This document shows positions 1 through 38,762 of a DNA stretch of 64,000 nucleotides, piece by piece. Each line of letters starts with the position of its first letter. Position 1 is the stretch's first letter. A program made the position numbers and the translations under genes. Origin of the DNA: Tethya wilhelma (Eukaryota; Porifera; Demospongiae; Tethyida; Tethyidae); contig CAXIPT010000004.1 of assembly GCA_964030475.1 (NCBI GenBank), positions 4,908,291 to 4,972,290 on the forward strand. The letters run 5' to 3'. A model generated the notes under the pieces. The model was not told the DNA's origin, ran no database searches, and worked only from the letters and a program-made list of their open reading frames with translations.

Positions 1-28926
<28,926 letters not shown>

Positions 28927-29304
28927 GAATATCTGGTCTACCTTACGTACACACCAGTGTCCAAAGGTACTAGTTTAGTTTCAAGTTCACTAATTGGTCT
29001 TGATGTTCATGTCTTAATGTTACACACACGTAGAAATAATTATTGTATTTCTGTTACTTGCTGCTGAGTAACTCTCTCAATCCTTATGCAATGTCAATTA
29101 TAATTGTCACTATAACTGAAAAACACACACCATTATTGTAATATGCTTCCAATGTTCATTTGCATAAAAAAGTTAAATACTGAGATCTTGAGAATATTCA
29201 TCAAGGAATATAGGTTTAAAATTATTAGTTAAAAAAAATACTAAACTTGAATGGTGATCATGTTCAAATCGTACTGCATTCACACATAAATAAACATTTT
29301 CTCA
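28927..29304. other. Convergent intergenic / 3' UTR region
   Basis: It lies between the CKAP5 stop and the stop of the minus-strand 7TM gene. It is AT-rich, with a plus-strand AATAAA near 29287. The two 3' UTRs probably overlap. Nothing else is seen. Confidence 0.6.
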
Positions 29305-30776
29305 CTATGTAATTTTCGATAGCTCTGCACTACTGCTGTAACCAGTGTCTCCCTCACGCCCCAACATCAAGGGGGTGTTATCACCGCAGGCATCTGTGAA
29401 GCCATCAGTGTAAGGCACACTGAAGTAAGACTGACTCGGAGCTGTTACACGATCGGATGGTGGGGTGGTCTTTTGTTCCAAAGAGGGAATCACCCTTTTG
29501 GTACCTCTGCTTCTTGTTTCTCTTTTAAAACAACAACATTTTGTGCAAGATTTACAATTTCTAAAGCTATTTCCAGCTTTCCTTAGCCGAGACAAACCAC
29601 AATTAAAGCTAAAGAGAAATCCAAAAATGAAAACGGTATGACTTATAGGGATTGTAATTGCCCAAGTTATCCAGAGTATAAAGTGTTGTCGCACTCCAGT
29701 AATGCCGGCTTGTAACCTTACTGCTAGTGGGATGCTAATGATGATGATGTATGCAAAGAGAAACAGCATTAGGAACAGTGTGCGTTGAATCAGCCTTCTA
29801 GCATCGGGGTAAACCCTAGAAATCTTGCAATAAACGATCACCATTACAACTGTCACAAGTATTGCAACTGCTCCAACTCCCTCATAGGCTCCATAGGCAA
29901 AAATAATCTGGTCAGCTAGTCCAACATTTTTACAGTTTTCATCCAAAGCACGCATCCAACAAGAAGCACCCGATAGACCATAATTTCCATGAAGGAATGG
30001 TATCCATAGGTAAGTTAATGGGAAACATACAATAAAAAGAATGCAGAGGGTCTCAGCAATTTTTGCACCACACCTTGAGCGTGAGAGTCGAGGGAATGGT
30101 TCACCTTTTAGCTGTACGTAGATGAGATAGAGTATGTGTAGCATGACAGCTAGAGCAAAGTTGAACATCACCACTCCAGACCACTGGATGAAAAAACCAT
30201 ATGCAGTACAAAATTGACTTTGATGAGGGTACTGAAACTGGTGCTCAAAGCTGACAGCAATGAGAGCTTCCTGGACGATGGTTGCCAGCACAAGGTAGAG
30301 GAATAGTCTCTGGAGGACACTACCAAAGGCCCTGGTGCAGAGAATGTGTAGTAAAATAAGGGTTATTATCATTGTACAGGTTGCCCCAGCAACACTTCTG
30401 GCAGTGTTGATGCTCTTGAGTTGTGTTGTGTTCAAGTCAGTGCAGTTGAGAAGGAATTGAGATTTGTGCCAGCTCTCTGCAAGAGATGAGAACACAAAGT
30501 GGTGTTTCTGTTTGTGATGACCTTTACCCAATAGACATCAGATTCTGAATGACTCATCTGGACAACAGTCATATCATTTCAAACCAAACTGAGCATACTT
30601 TCAACAGGTATAGTATAATATACGAAAATGCTTATCTAATGATAGTATTATCTATTTGATCTTGAGGACCATAGGCTATCATTGATCACAAGTTGAAACT
30701 AAATTTCTGTTGATCAGATATCCATGCATGTATGGATAGTGTTCTACCAACCTGTTTCTAACTGTATATCCTTCAT
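29305..30776 (-). CDS. Seven-transmembrane receptor (GPCR-like), two exons
   Basis: The main exon, 29305-30476, encodes seven hydrophobic helices (for example TMIITLILLHILCTRAF, FLYLVLATIVQEALIAV, WITWAITIPISHTVFIFGFL), with Cys before TM3 (QFCTAYGFF) and in the second extracellular loop (SGASCWM). The N-terminus is short and glycosylation-prone (NCTDLNTTQ). The cytoplasmic tail is Cys-rich (CKSCTKCCCF) and then Ser/Thr-rich, suggesting palmitoylation and phosphorylation. The exon lacks an ATG before TM1. A 25-base exon at 30752-30776 (MKDIQLET, donor GTTGGT) joins in exact phase to the acceptor TCATCTCTTGCAG above 30476, giving 398 residues. The ligand is unknown, and I cannot assign a GPCR class; it does not look like a typical rhodopsin-class receptor. 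Confidence 0.78.
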
Positions 30777-30939
30777 GATGGATATTTGGCTGCCTGTATC
30801 ACTCAGTCTGCTTTTTCATCATCTAGGGTGCAATTTCCTGTCAGCCACTGATTTCACTGTACATGTCATGCAGTGTTCTATTAAATGAACACTTCTTGAC
30901 TTTATAAGGACTGCAGTACTATAGCAACAGCTATATAGA
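30777..30939. promoter_or_regulatory. Possible bidirectional promoter
   Basis: Only 163 bp separate the inferred start codons of the 7TM gene (minus) and LIPT1 (plus), which are arranged head to head. No definite core element was recognised. The assignment rests on spacing and on the inferred first exons. Confidence 0.35.
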
Positions 30940-32483
30940 ATGGCATGGTTGTCCTCCAGCATCAAAGAGGTATAGAGTATACATGCATGCTGCTGCACAA
31001 TATAACTAACTCAGTCCTCAACATATCCATATGCATGCTGGTATATTACGTAAAATTTTGTTGTCAAACATGTATCTATTAGGTGATAGTGTACAAGTCT
31101 ACAGCCCAGAATATATGGGCCAACTTGGCACTTGAAGATTGGTGAGTGCAATAATGTCAGTACTTATTGACTGCGTGCATATATATCTCTTGATGTTCAC
31201 TTTTTTTTAATCAGGATCTTCAAAAACGTTGATTTGTCCTCAAGGAGAATTCTACTACTCTGGCGAAACACTCCCAGTGTAAGATGACTTCTCAATACTA
31301 CAATGTCATATAATTATGCCTACGCTGGATACACATATCTGTATGTATGTATGTCCTATTCAAGTACTGTAGACTTGTGCACATGACTCATATAATGTAG
31401 GTTGTTATTGGTCGTCATCAGAATCCATGGCTTGAGACCAATGTGCCTTTACTTCGAGAGAGAAACATCTCCTTAGCCAGAAGACGATCAGGAGGGGGAA
31501 CAGTGTACCACGTAAGACATCCTTGAAGTCAATCATCTAATTTCCTTGTGATACAGTAGTTTGAAATTACAATCATGCACTTCATTTTACCTGATACCAA
31601 TGTTTCGGGCCTTACTCATTTTTAGAGCTGTACAATTTTAAACCCTTGGAAAGTTTATCTCTTTTTGTAGTGACTACCAGATTCTTTTATCTCACACAAA
31701 TTATTAACCAGTATTGATACTGATTTTACGAGTCTCTAATAGTTAATATCTTGTTCCACTTTTGATGTGTACAATTGTCAGGACTTGGGCAACTTGAACT
31801 GCACAGTGTTCACTCACAGGTTGGACTACAATAGACCCAGAAACCTTCAGTTGGTGTGTGATGCCATCAATGATGGGTGGGGCACTCGTCTCCATGCCAA
31901 CAAGAAAGATGACATCATCTGTAACGACCGATGGAAGGTATACTGATAGAGAATTAGTTACAATGAAAGATTATGGTTTCTTTTTTGTGTGTTTTTTAGG
32001 TTTCTGGGAGCTCGGCTAAGCTGGCCAAGAATCCAGCTTATCACCATTTTACGCTACTTTTGAATGTTGATATGGAGAACTTACACGGAGTACTCAATCC
32101 CCATCAACAAGTTAGTACTATAGATCATTGCCTATCAAGATCTACTTTAATGTGGTTGTTTTTTACATACACATATATACACACGTGACAGCTTCACATA
32201 TCTCAAACCAGTGCTACTAACAGTATTCGGTCCCAAGTTATCAACTTGAGTTCCCTGGTTCCGGAATTGAACTATGACAATGTCAGTGCTGCCATTGCTG
32301 ACAGGTTCTATGATGTACACAACATCACTACTGGAAGAAAAGTAAGTCTCTTGTGGAACGGTATGTCTGTTTGACTCATACTGAGCACCTGTTTGTGAGT
32401 AAATAATAAATGTGGCAATTATGATAATGAGCTAATAAAGTCTTGTTAATTTTAAGGGGTTTTTTCATGATTACATATACATC

Positions 32484-32520
<37 letters not shown>

Positions 32521-33089
32521 ATACAAAGGTTGTCAGTATTGATCCAACATGCGAAACAACATTTCCTGGTGTCACTATGATGAGAAAAGAACTTGAGGTA
32601 GGTTTATTGATACTTTAATATCACATAGATGATAATTTGTGTGCCCTCTTCATACAGGGGTGGGAATGGGTGTATGGAAAGACACCCAAGTTTTGGGTAA
32701 CAGCATCAAAAGAAATTAACCATTTCGGGAAGATTGTAAGTAGCACAAACATACGTTACATATTCATGCATGACATTGTATACTATTTGGTTGGCCTTGA
32801 TTCCAGGCAAGAGCATAATAATTATTGTACTCTTGACGAGGGATAGCCATGGAAAATTAATCTTGTTATCTTTGTGCAGACCTTTACTGGTGAGATTGTA
32901 CATGGCTGCTTGCATAGCTGTTCACTTGATGTAGCACAATGTCAGAATGACTCCAGTCACCCTCTTCTCCTCTCTCAGACAGCTGATTTAATGGATCGCA
33001 TTACTGGTATGTCAATTGCAAGCAAAGCAATTAGTATACTCAGTGCGGTAAAATGTCGGCTAGTATATTTAGGCTGGTTCACAATTTAA
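30940..33089 (+). CDS. LIPT1: Lipoyltransferase 1 (lipoate-protein ligase A family), ten exons
   Basis: The family transfers lipoyl groups to E2/H-protein lysines in mitochondria. Exons: 30940-30969, 31083-31141, 31215-31278, 31401-31511, 31782-31937, 32000-32110, 32192-32341, 32529-32597, 32658-32735, 32880-33089; phases all agree, giving about 345 residues (human about 373). Diagnostic motifs are [37 protein letters not shown] (lipoyl-AMP-binding loop), [16 protein letters not shown] with the conserved Lys, and [14 protein letters not shown]. The first exon ([10 protein letters not shown]) is inferred from phase. It shows little of a transit peptide, so an upstream start is possible. The end is uncertain: the frame stops at 33087-33089, but a good donor (ACTGGTATGTC) at 33006 would allow a different last exon. 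Confidence 0.88.
32486..32519. repeat. Poly-T tract in a LIPT1 intron
   Basis: About 34 T residues precede the acceptor of exon 32529-32597 and probably serve as its polypyrimidine tract. Confidence 0.9.
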
Positions 33090-33118
33090 CATTGTATAAC
33101 AACATACCATAGTTACTG

Positions 33119-33515
33119 TACCATATAGCGGGAAATTTTTGGGGGTGTAAATTTTCGTGAAAAGCCTAGACCATGCTTCAAAAGATATATTCGTGGTTTT
33201 AATTTTCGTGACTCAAGTATCTCCAACTTACAGCACTTGAAGGTCTTGTGACAGTTTACCTGCTGTGGTATACATGTAGAATACTATTCTATAGCTAGAT
33301 ACTAGCCATTTAGACTGTAAACTTCTTGAAAGGACGGGTAAGAGACAGAGAACTGAAATCTTTGACAACGTGCAAGTGGCCGATATCGTGACTTTTGACC
33401 TCAGAAAAAATTTTTGTTTGAGGGAAAAATTTCATGACTCAGGGGTTAGTCACAAAAATAACGAAAGTTTGCACAAATTGCACCCCACGGAAATTTCCCG
33501 CTATACGGCCGGGTA
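33119..33515. mobile_element. Diverged member of the CCGTATAGCGGG MITE family
   Basis: It starts TACCATATAGCGGGAAATTT and ends AAATTTCCCGCTATACGG, matching the termini of the 18228-18437 element. It is larger and more decayed. Confidence 0.7.
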
Positions 33516-34409
33516 TATACATCAGGAAATGTTTACAACTACTGTTAAGTTGCTAACTTATTTCTATGACAATCTTTACCAAATCAGTTATCTAAGTTTG
33601 CAAATAAACAAGCAAAAATTCAACAAGTACAAATTTTTAGCAAAAGTTTTACTATCTATGGTACAGTATAACTAACACAACTGATGCAGAATTGGAATTC
33701 TCATGTTGTACAGGTTCATTGCTATAGTAATGACTATATATGGTGGTAACAATGTTGAGTTATTTAATTTTGTCGATAGGATTGGAATGAGTGTTTTCAG
33801 TGTTTGATCTTGTAGATGCTCATTGCTATGTATATATGTACAGTAAACCAATTGAGCTTTCATAGCATAAAAAAGAAATTGGTATTTACAAGATGTTTCA
33901 ATCGATCCATGGATCTTCATCTGCTAGAACATTTTTTGCTATGAATGCTCAACAGGTCTATTCTGTCATAATTTCAGTTTGCATCTATAGAGCAAAATGT
34001 GTATTGTATGTGAAGATATTGTGAACCAGCCTTATGTGCGTATAGTGTATAGCTAGCTATAGGTCTTGTATAGAAAACAATTAAATGATTTGAAGCTGGC
34101 TTGCATTCACACACAATCTTAGGGTTAAGGTTCTGGTATAGTGATGTTGAAAAACTGCTGAGATTATCTGATGATCACAAAACTGATTCAAATTTTAATT
34201 TAAATTCTAAATCAAACTTACAAGAAATTAGCCAATGGATAGTGACATTATTGTAGCAAAATTTTTATATGCATTTTTCCACTCTTTATAAAATCATTAT
34301 CGTATACTCTGATTACAAAGGATGTTAAAAGGTATATCGTAATCCACACAATTTTATTTGTTAATATATTAGCATATAGTCTATGCGTACAAAGGTATAC
34401 TTATAATAG
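33516..34409. other. Intergenic between LIPT1 and PMP-1
   Basis: AT-rich sequence without a supportable gene. The part from about 34130 to 34409 is the 3' flank of PMP-1 and includes ACTTACAAGAAATTAGCCAA, which recurs downstream of PMP-3, PMP-4 and PMP-5. Confidence 0.6.
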
Positions 34410-37400
34410 TTACTCTACTAACAGTGGTTCTTTTAGTTCAATTGATGAGTGTGTGTGTATTTGAGCTGCTCTGGCTCCAGTATTATCAGTGAAGGGGGTT
34501 TTCCTGGCTATTGTCTTGATGATACCAATTCGAGTTAGTGCACGTATTAAAGGAGAGCTCACTTGTTTTAATGCCTGAGAAATAATATGCAAACACTGAC
34601 TTCCCTTGTGAGTGGATTTCACTTTCAAGTACACATGACTCACTACAATTGCCAGTGAAACTACTAGAGCAATAGAAACTGATGATTTGATGACTTTGTC
34701 TTGATCTCCTCCTGTCAGTCTAGTGTAGAAAGTAGCTGCTGATAACATGCCAAGATTTAGCAGGAAAACATATTCCAAGATGTCCAAGTAAATTGTTTTG
34801 TAGATCCCTCCAAGGTATGCAAGATAGGTCAGCAAACAGAAGGAGGTTATGGAAGTGATTAGGAGATTCAGAGCTGGATCATTACGTAAGTTCAAAGAGA
34901 AGGCAACAAAGAGTAGTGCACGGATCAGTAGAAGCAACCCAGGCCAGTAGCGATGTTTCTCCTTATAAGGGCCAGTGTGAGCATCAAAGAAAGGCTTTAG
35001 TTTCCATACCCAAGAGAGAAGAAAGTGGTAGGGAAGACGCTGCAGCCACTGAATGGTGAGAAGGACTAGTGTGTAAGGAGCTGAAACAAGAACAAGAAGT
35101 AGTAAAGCAGCAACAAACAGCACAGCATGTTTTGCTTCGAGGAAGTCAACATTTCCATCATAAAGCCAAACTCTTTGTATGTAGCCATCTGGGTAAACCA
35201 GTTGAGCTGAAGAGAAGGTGGTTATAGTGATTCGAAGTAGCTTTGTATAGGAGAGTAGGAAGAGTGTTCCTAATGCTGGTACAGCATACTCTCCACTGAG
35301 CTTTGCTGCAAGTGAAGAGCGTCGACTAGCCATTATTATTGCTATCACTAGGAACCAGATGTAGAGAGGAAAGAGAAACTGTAGCCACGTCTTAATGTAA
35401 GCATCCAGGCCATTTATGAAGCATGTTTCAACACCTATGTCAAGGTTGAGCCAAGCTATGTACCATCTAAAGAATGTATTTGCTGTTTCTATTGGGAAAA
35501 AAGTTGCTTGGTTAGCACTTACAATATTGGCATAAAAGATGAATGCATTCACAGTTCCTTCAGCTACTGTCAAGTTTAGCACGATGATCAAAACAACAAG
35601 AGCTAGTCCAAGTAGGAGGAATACAGGTATAACCAGTATAGCCCAGAGTGAAGAACACTTCTTACACTTGTTTGATCCAAATATGTGACTCAGATTTCCT
35701 TGGCATGATCCACAAAGGATACCTGAGCGTTCGAAATTACACTGGTTGTTTGGTTTCTCTAGACTAAGGAATTGGACCTCATTTATGCAATAGTCTAGTG
35801 GGCAGTTGTTGTGTACCAGCACTCCATGGGTCGTTGTATTGAGAATGTGTTTGAAAGTTGCATTGATCCATTGTTGAGGAGTCTTAAGAATTGTGTATGT
35901 TGTTATGTCACACTCAACTCCTTTTTCTAGCAGTTCTTTCTTGCAAAGGCAAGAGCTTGAGTTTTGGTCAAATTCATACCCCAATGGACAAGTTAGTAGT
36001 GGAATCATTACATTTAATTGACTATACAATAACTTGACCTCTAGTCTAGTTTTGTTCGATGCTAATGTCAACAGGTTTGGTCCAGGCTCCTCAATTTTGT
36101 TCAGTGTAGTGTCAACTGTGAGTTTCAAGGATTCGTTGTCATTTGGGGATTTAATGGTGTAGTTAACAGTTGTGCAATGTTTGTCAACAATCTGAACCTT
36201 TTGTAATTCATTCACTTTTATGGAAGTGTTTACAAAAGATGCTAACACAATGGCAGGTGCTGTCCCAAACCTCTGACCAACTGCCACCACTTTCAATTGA
36301 AATGACTGACCTGGGTACAAGGTGTTAATTTTGAGATCGGTAATGTTACATTGTGGTATTGAATCATTGCATATACACACTCTTGTGGGAGTTGAAGCCA
36401 CCTCAGAGAGATCACCAGCAGAACCAGTTATATTTGCTTTGTTGAGTGCTCCAAAAAAACCATGGCCACAAATGTCTATCCAACCACCATAAATTGCACT
36501 GCCAGCATATGCAGCAGCAGTGTTGTTGATAAAAACTGTTGCATTTTCAACATTCCCACGGTTTATTAGAGAACCTTCATACCCAAATGCACATATTATA
36601 TTTTTCACAGCCAGTAAACCATATACTTTTACATAATCATTATGTGCTATGAAAACCGCCCCTCCTGCATGGCTAGCTGAATTTCCAATAAACTGAACTT
36701 GAGATACAAGTAGTCCAAGATAGTGTTCTTTTGCATAAAATACTATGGACTGTCCATATAGTGCCATTGCTCCCCCATCATACCCTTTGTTGTTGATGAA
36801 GTCCACAGAAGAAAGAATAATGATTTTTGATTTGTCCAATGCTGTGATACCACCACAGTTTTTGCCCACATTGTTCTGGAATGATAGACTCCCTCCAAAC
36901 CTGACTTGTAATTGTGAGTTTACTACGAAAACGGTTGTTCCACTGTTTTTTTCCGAAATATTGTCACTAAATATGTTCACACCAGAGAAATCTATGATCG
37001 AATTTTCATTTGTAGAAAGGCTTATTCCGCTGTTGTGTGTAAAACTTGCAAACTCAATTTTGACCATTGCAGCATTAAAACTGGCTAAACTATTGTTGGA
37101 GCAACTTCTTGTGAGATTCAAGCTACTTATCTTCAGATCAGCACAAGATGATAACAATCCATTATTACAACTACATGGCACATGATTGAATAATACATTA
37201 GTCATCCAAACCTTAAAAATTCTTGTTGTGTGAATATCACAACCCACAATAATTAAATTGCTTTGGAGAAACCGGCTATTTTTCAATTCGATTCTCATCC
37301 GAACATCCCTTTCTTTGTAACACTTCAGATCCAGACCTCTAGATAATACGTCTTGTTCTATCAAGACCATACCATGGCATGATTCTTGATTTCCAACTAT

Positions 37401-38423
37401 TTCAATCTCATTCAGTTCAACAGAAAGTTTGTAGGGATTCCAATACATTTTCATGCATCCATTATTTTTATAAGAAAACTGTAAGCTGCGATTATGAAAA
37501 GTTATTTTTCTAAAAGTAACCTCAATAGCACTGAATAATTGCTGGAAATAAACATGTAAACCATTTTTATCAATGTTTTTGTGGCCGGGCATAAAGGCTA
37601 AATTACTCATGGACAATGTTAATAGCGTTTGAGTCCGATAAAAATCAACTGAGGGTGTGTCTTGCGTGAAAATATAGCACTTTGTCCGAAACATTGAGTA
37701 TTGAAGATTCAAATGTTTTACTCCAACTGATGCAAAGCATGATGGTAGAGTTAGATGTGCAAAAGCCATGCTCTCTACCGTGATGTTTCCTGGGTTAGCA
37801 ACTACTATTGTAAATGTACTGCATTCTTTGTAAAAGGAATTGAAGAAATATTGCCGCTCACTATCACTTGCAATCATGGCTCTTGGGTCGGGTAGGAATC
37901 TCTTGAAGTCATTTTCCAGCTGCAGACTCTCTGAGACACAATCACTGAAATTGAATGTGGAAATTGTGATATTGGTTGAATTCATGAAAGCAAATCCCAA
38001 AGAAGAGTTTCCAATGCATTTGACCTCACTACAAACGGTCGGCAGCATTGTATCACTGTTGTTGTTGACACATGAGGTACCAACTATTGCAAAGTTGTTA
38101 ATGTTTTTCACTACGATGGCACCAAACATCTCGCTAACCTCATGAATACCAGGTAGAAATTGGATCATTGTACTTGATGTGAAAAAAAATTCATAGTTTT
38201 TTAGTACTTCCGACAAGGTAAATGTATCTGAGGAAAGTATCTCACCAGCTCCTGAACCAAGGCCTTGTTCTTTCTCACTCAAGGGAGTATTAGCTGGTCC
38301 GTTAGGGGTGATGTAAACCACTCGCGAGTAGAATTGAGATGAGCAGCATATCGATATCGTTGAGGCTCCAAGAAGAAAAATAAAGATGTAAGTTGTCACA
38401 GTTTCTTCTTTACAAGTAGCCAT
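34410..38423 (-). CDS. PMP-1: beta-helix ectodomain, multi-pass membrane protein (intact)
   Basis: This is a single-exon gene of 1,337 residues. An N-terminal signal peptide or anchor (YIFIFLLGASTISICC) precedes a conserved start VVYITPNG. The ectodomain (to about 915) has many N-x-S/T sites and repeated Asn-rich strands with GGA turns (NNKGYDGGAMALYG, NSASHAGGAVFIA), typical of a right-handed parallel beta-helix. A Cys-rich stalk (NNCPLDYC, CNFERSGILCGSC, KCKKCSS) follows, then about eight or nine hydrophobic helices from SLWAILVIPVFLLLG to SLAIVVSHVYLKV and a tail ending ELKEPLLVE. The order predicts an extracellular N-terminus and a cytoplasmic tail; the helix count is by eye. Function is unknown. 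It shares no domain I can name with receptors of known ligand. It is one of five tandem copies. Confidence 0.88.
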   Translation of the reverse strand: MATCKEETVTTYIFIFLLGASTISICCSSQFYSRVVYITPNGPANTPLSEKEQGLGSGAGEILSSDTFTLSEVLKNYEFFFTSSTMIQFLPGIHEVSEMFGAIVVKNINNFAIVGTSCVNNNSDTMLPTVCSEVKCIGNSSLGFAFMNSTNITISTFNFSDCVSESLQLENDFKRFLPDPRAMIASDSERQYFFNSFYKECSTFTIVVANPGNITVESMAFAHLTLPSCFASVGVKHLNLQYSMFRTKCYIFTQDTPSVDFYRTQTLLTLSMSNLAFMPGHKNIDKNGLHVYFQQLFSAIEVTFRKITFHNRSLQFSYKNNGCMKMYWNPYKLSVELNEIEIVGNQESCHGMVLIEQDVLSRGLDLKCYKERDVRMRIELKNSRFLQSNLIIVGCDIHTTRIFKVWMTNVLFNHVPCSCNNGLLSSCADLKISSLNLTRSCSNNSLASFNAAMVKIEFASFTHNSGISLSTNENSIIDFSGVNIFSDNISEKNSGTTVFVVNSQLQVRFGGSLSFQNNVGKNCGGITALDKSKIIILSSVDFINNKGYDGGAMALYGQSIVFYAKEHYLGLLVSQVQFIGNSASHAGGAVFIAHNDYVKVYGLLAVKNIICAFGYEGSLINRGNVENATVFINNTAAAYAGSAIYGGWIDICGHGFFGALNKANITGSAGDLSEVASTPTRVCICNDSIPQCNITDLKINTLYPGQSFQLKVVAVGQRFGTAPAIVLASFVNTSIKVNELQKVQIVDKHCTTVNYTIKSPNDNESLKLTVDTTLNKIEEPGPNLLTLASNKTRLEVKLLYSQLNVMIPLLTCPLGYEFDQNSSSCLCKKELLEKGVECDITTYTILKTPQQWINATFKHILNTTTHGVLVHNNCPLDYCINEVQFLSLEKPNNQCNFERSGILCGSCQGNLSHIFGSNKCKKCSSLWAILVIPVFLLLGLALVVLIIVLNLTVAEGTVNAFIFYANIVSANQATFFPIETANTFFRWYIAWLNLDIGVETCFINGLDAYIKTWLQFLFPLYIWFLVIAIIMASRRSSLAAKLSGEYAVPALGTLFLLSYTKLLRITITTFSSAQLVYPDGYIQRVWLYDGNVDFLEAKHAVLFVAALLLLVLVSAPYTLVLLTIQWLQRLPYHFLLSWVWKLKPFFDAHTGPYKEKHRYWPGLLLLIRALLFVAFSLNLRNDPALNLLITSITSFCLLTYLAYLGGIYKTIYLDILEYVFLLNLGMLSAATFYTRLTGGDQDKVIKSSVSIALVVSLAIVVSHVYLKVKSTHKGSQCLHIISQALKQVSSPLIRALTRIGIIKTIARKTPFTDNTGARAAQIHTHSSIELKEPLLVE

Positions 38424-38762
38424 GTTGTTACAAGAAACGTATACCTGCTGTCATGTGCACACGCTCAATCGTGTGATCCGATCATACATGTATTGATTAT
38501 TGGCAGAAATTGATCCCATGGATAGTATGGCAATGCAGCAAAGTGTTTTGATTATTTATGCTCAGAAACTATTTTCCTTATAGACTCAAAGTTTTTTTTA
38601 AAGTTTTTTTTTTCCCAAATCTTAATTTCCATTCAAATGATCATACAAATTTAATATTATTGCATGTGACTCAACTTCTAAAAACCAGTCTTTCTATAAT
38701 AATAATTATGATACACACTAGAATAATTGTATACGAAGGAAAATGATGTTTTCTTTTATTAG
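38424..38762. other. Intergenic between PMP-1 and PMP-2 remnant
   Basis: AT-rich, with a T-run near 38587-38613. No feature is seen. It contains the PMP-1 upstream region. Confidence 0.5.
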
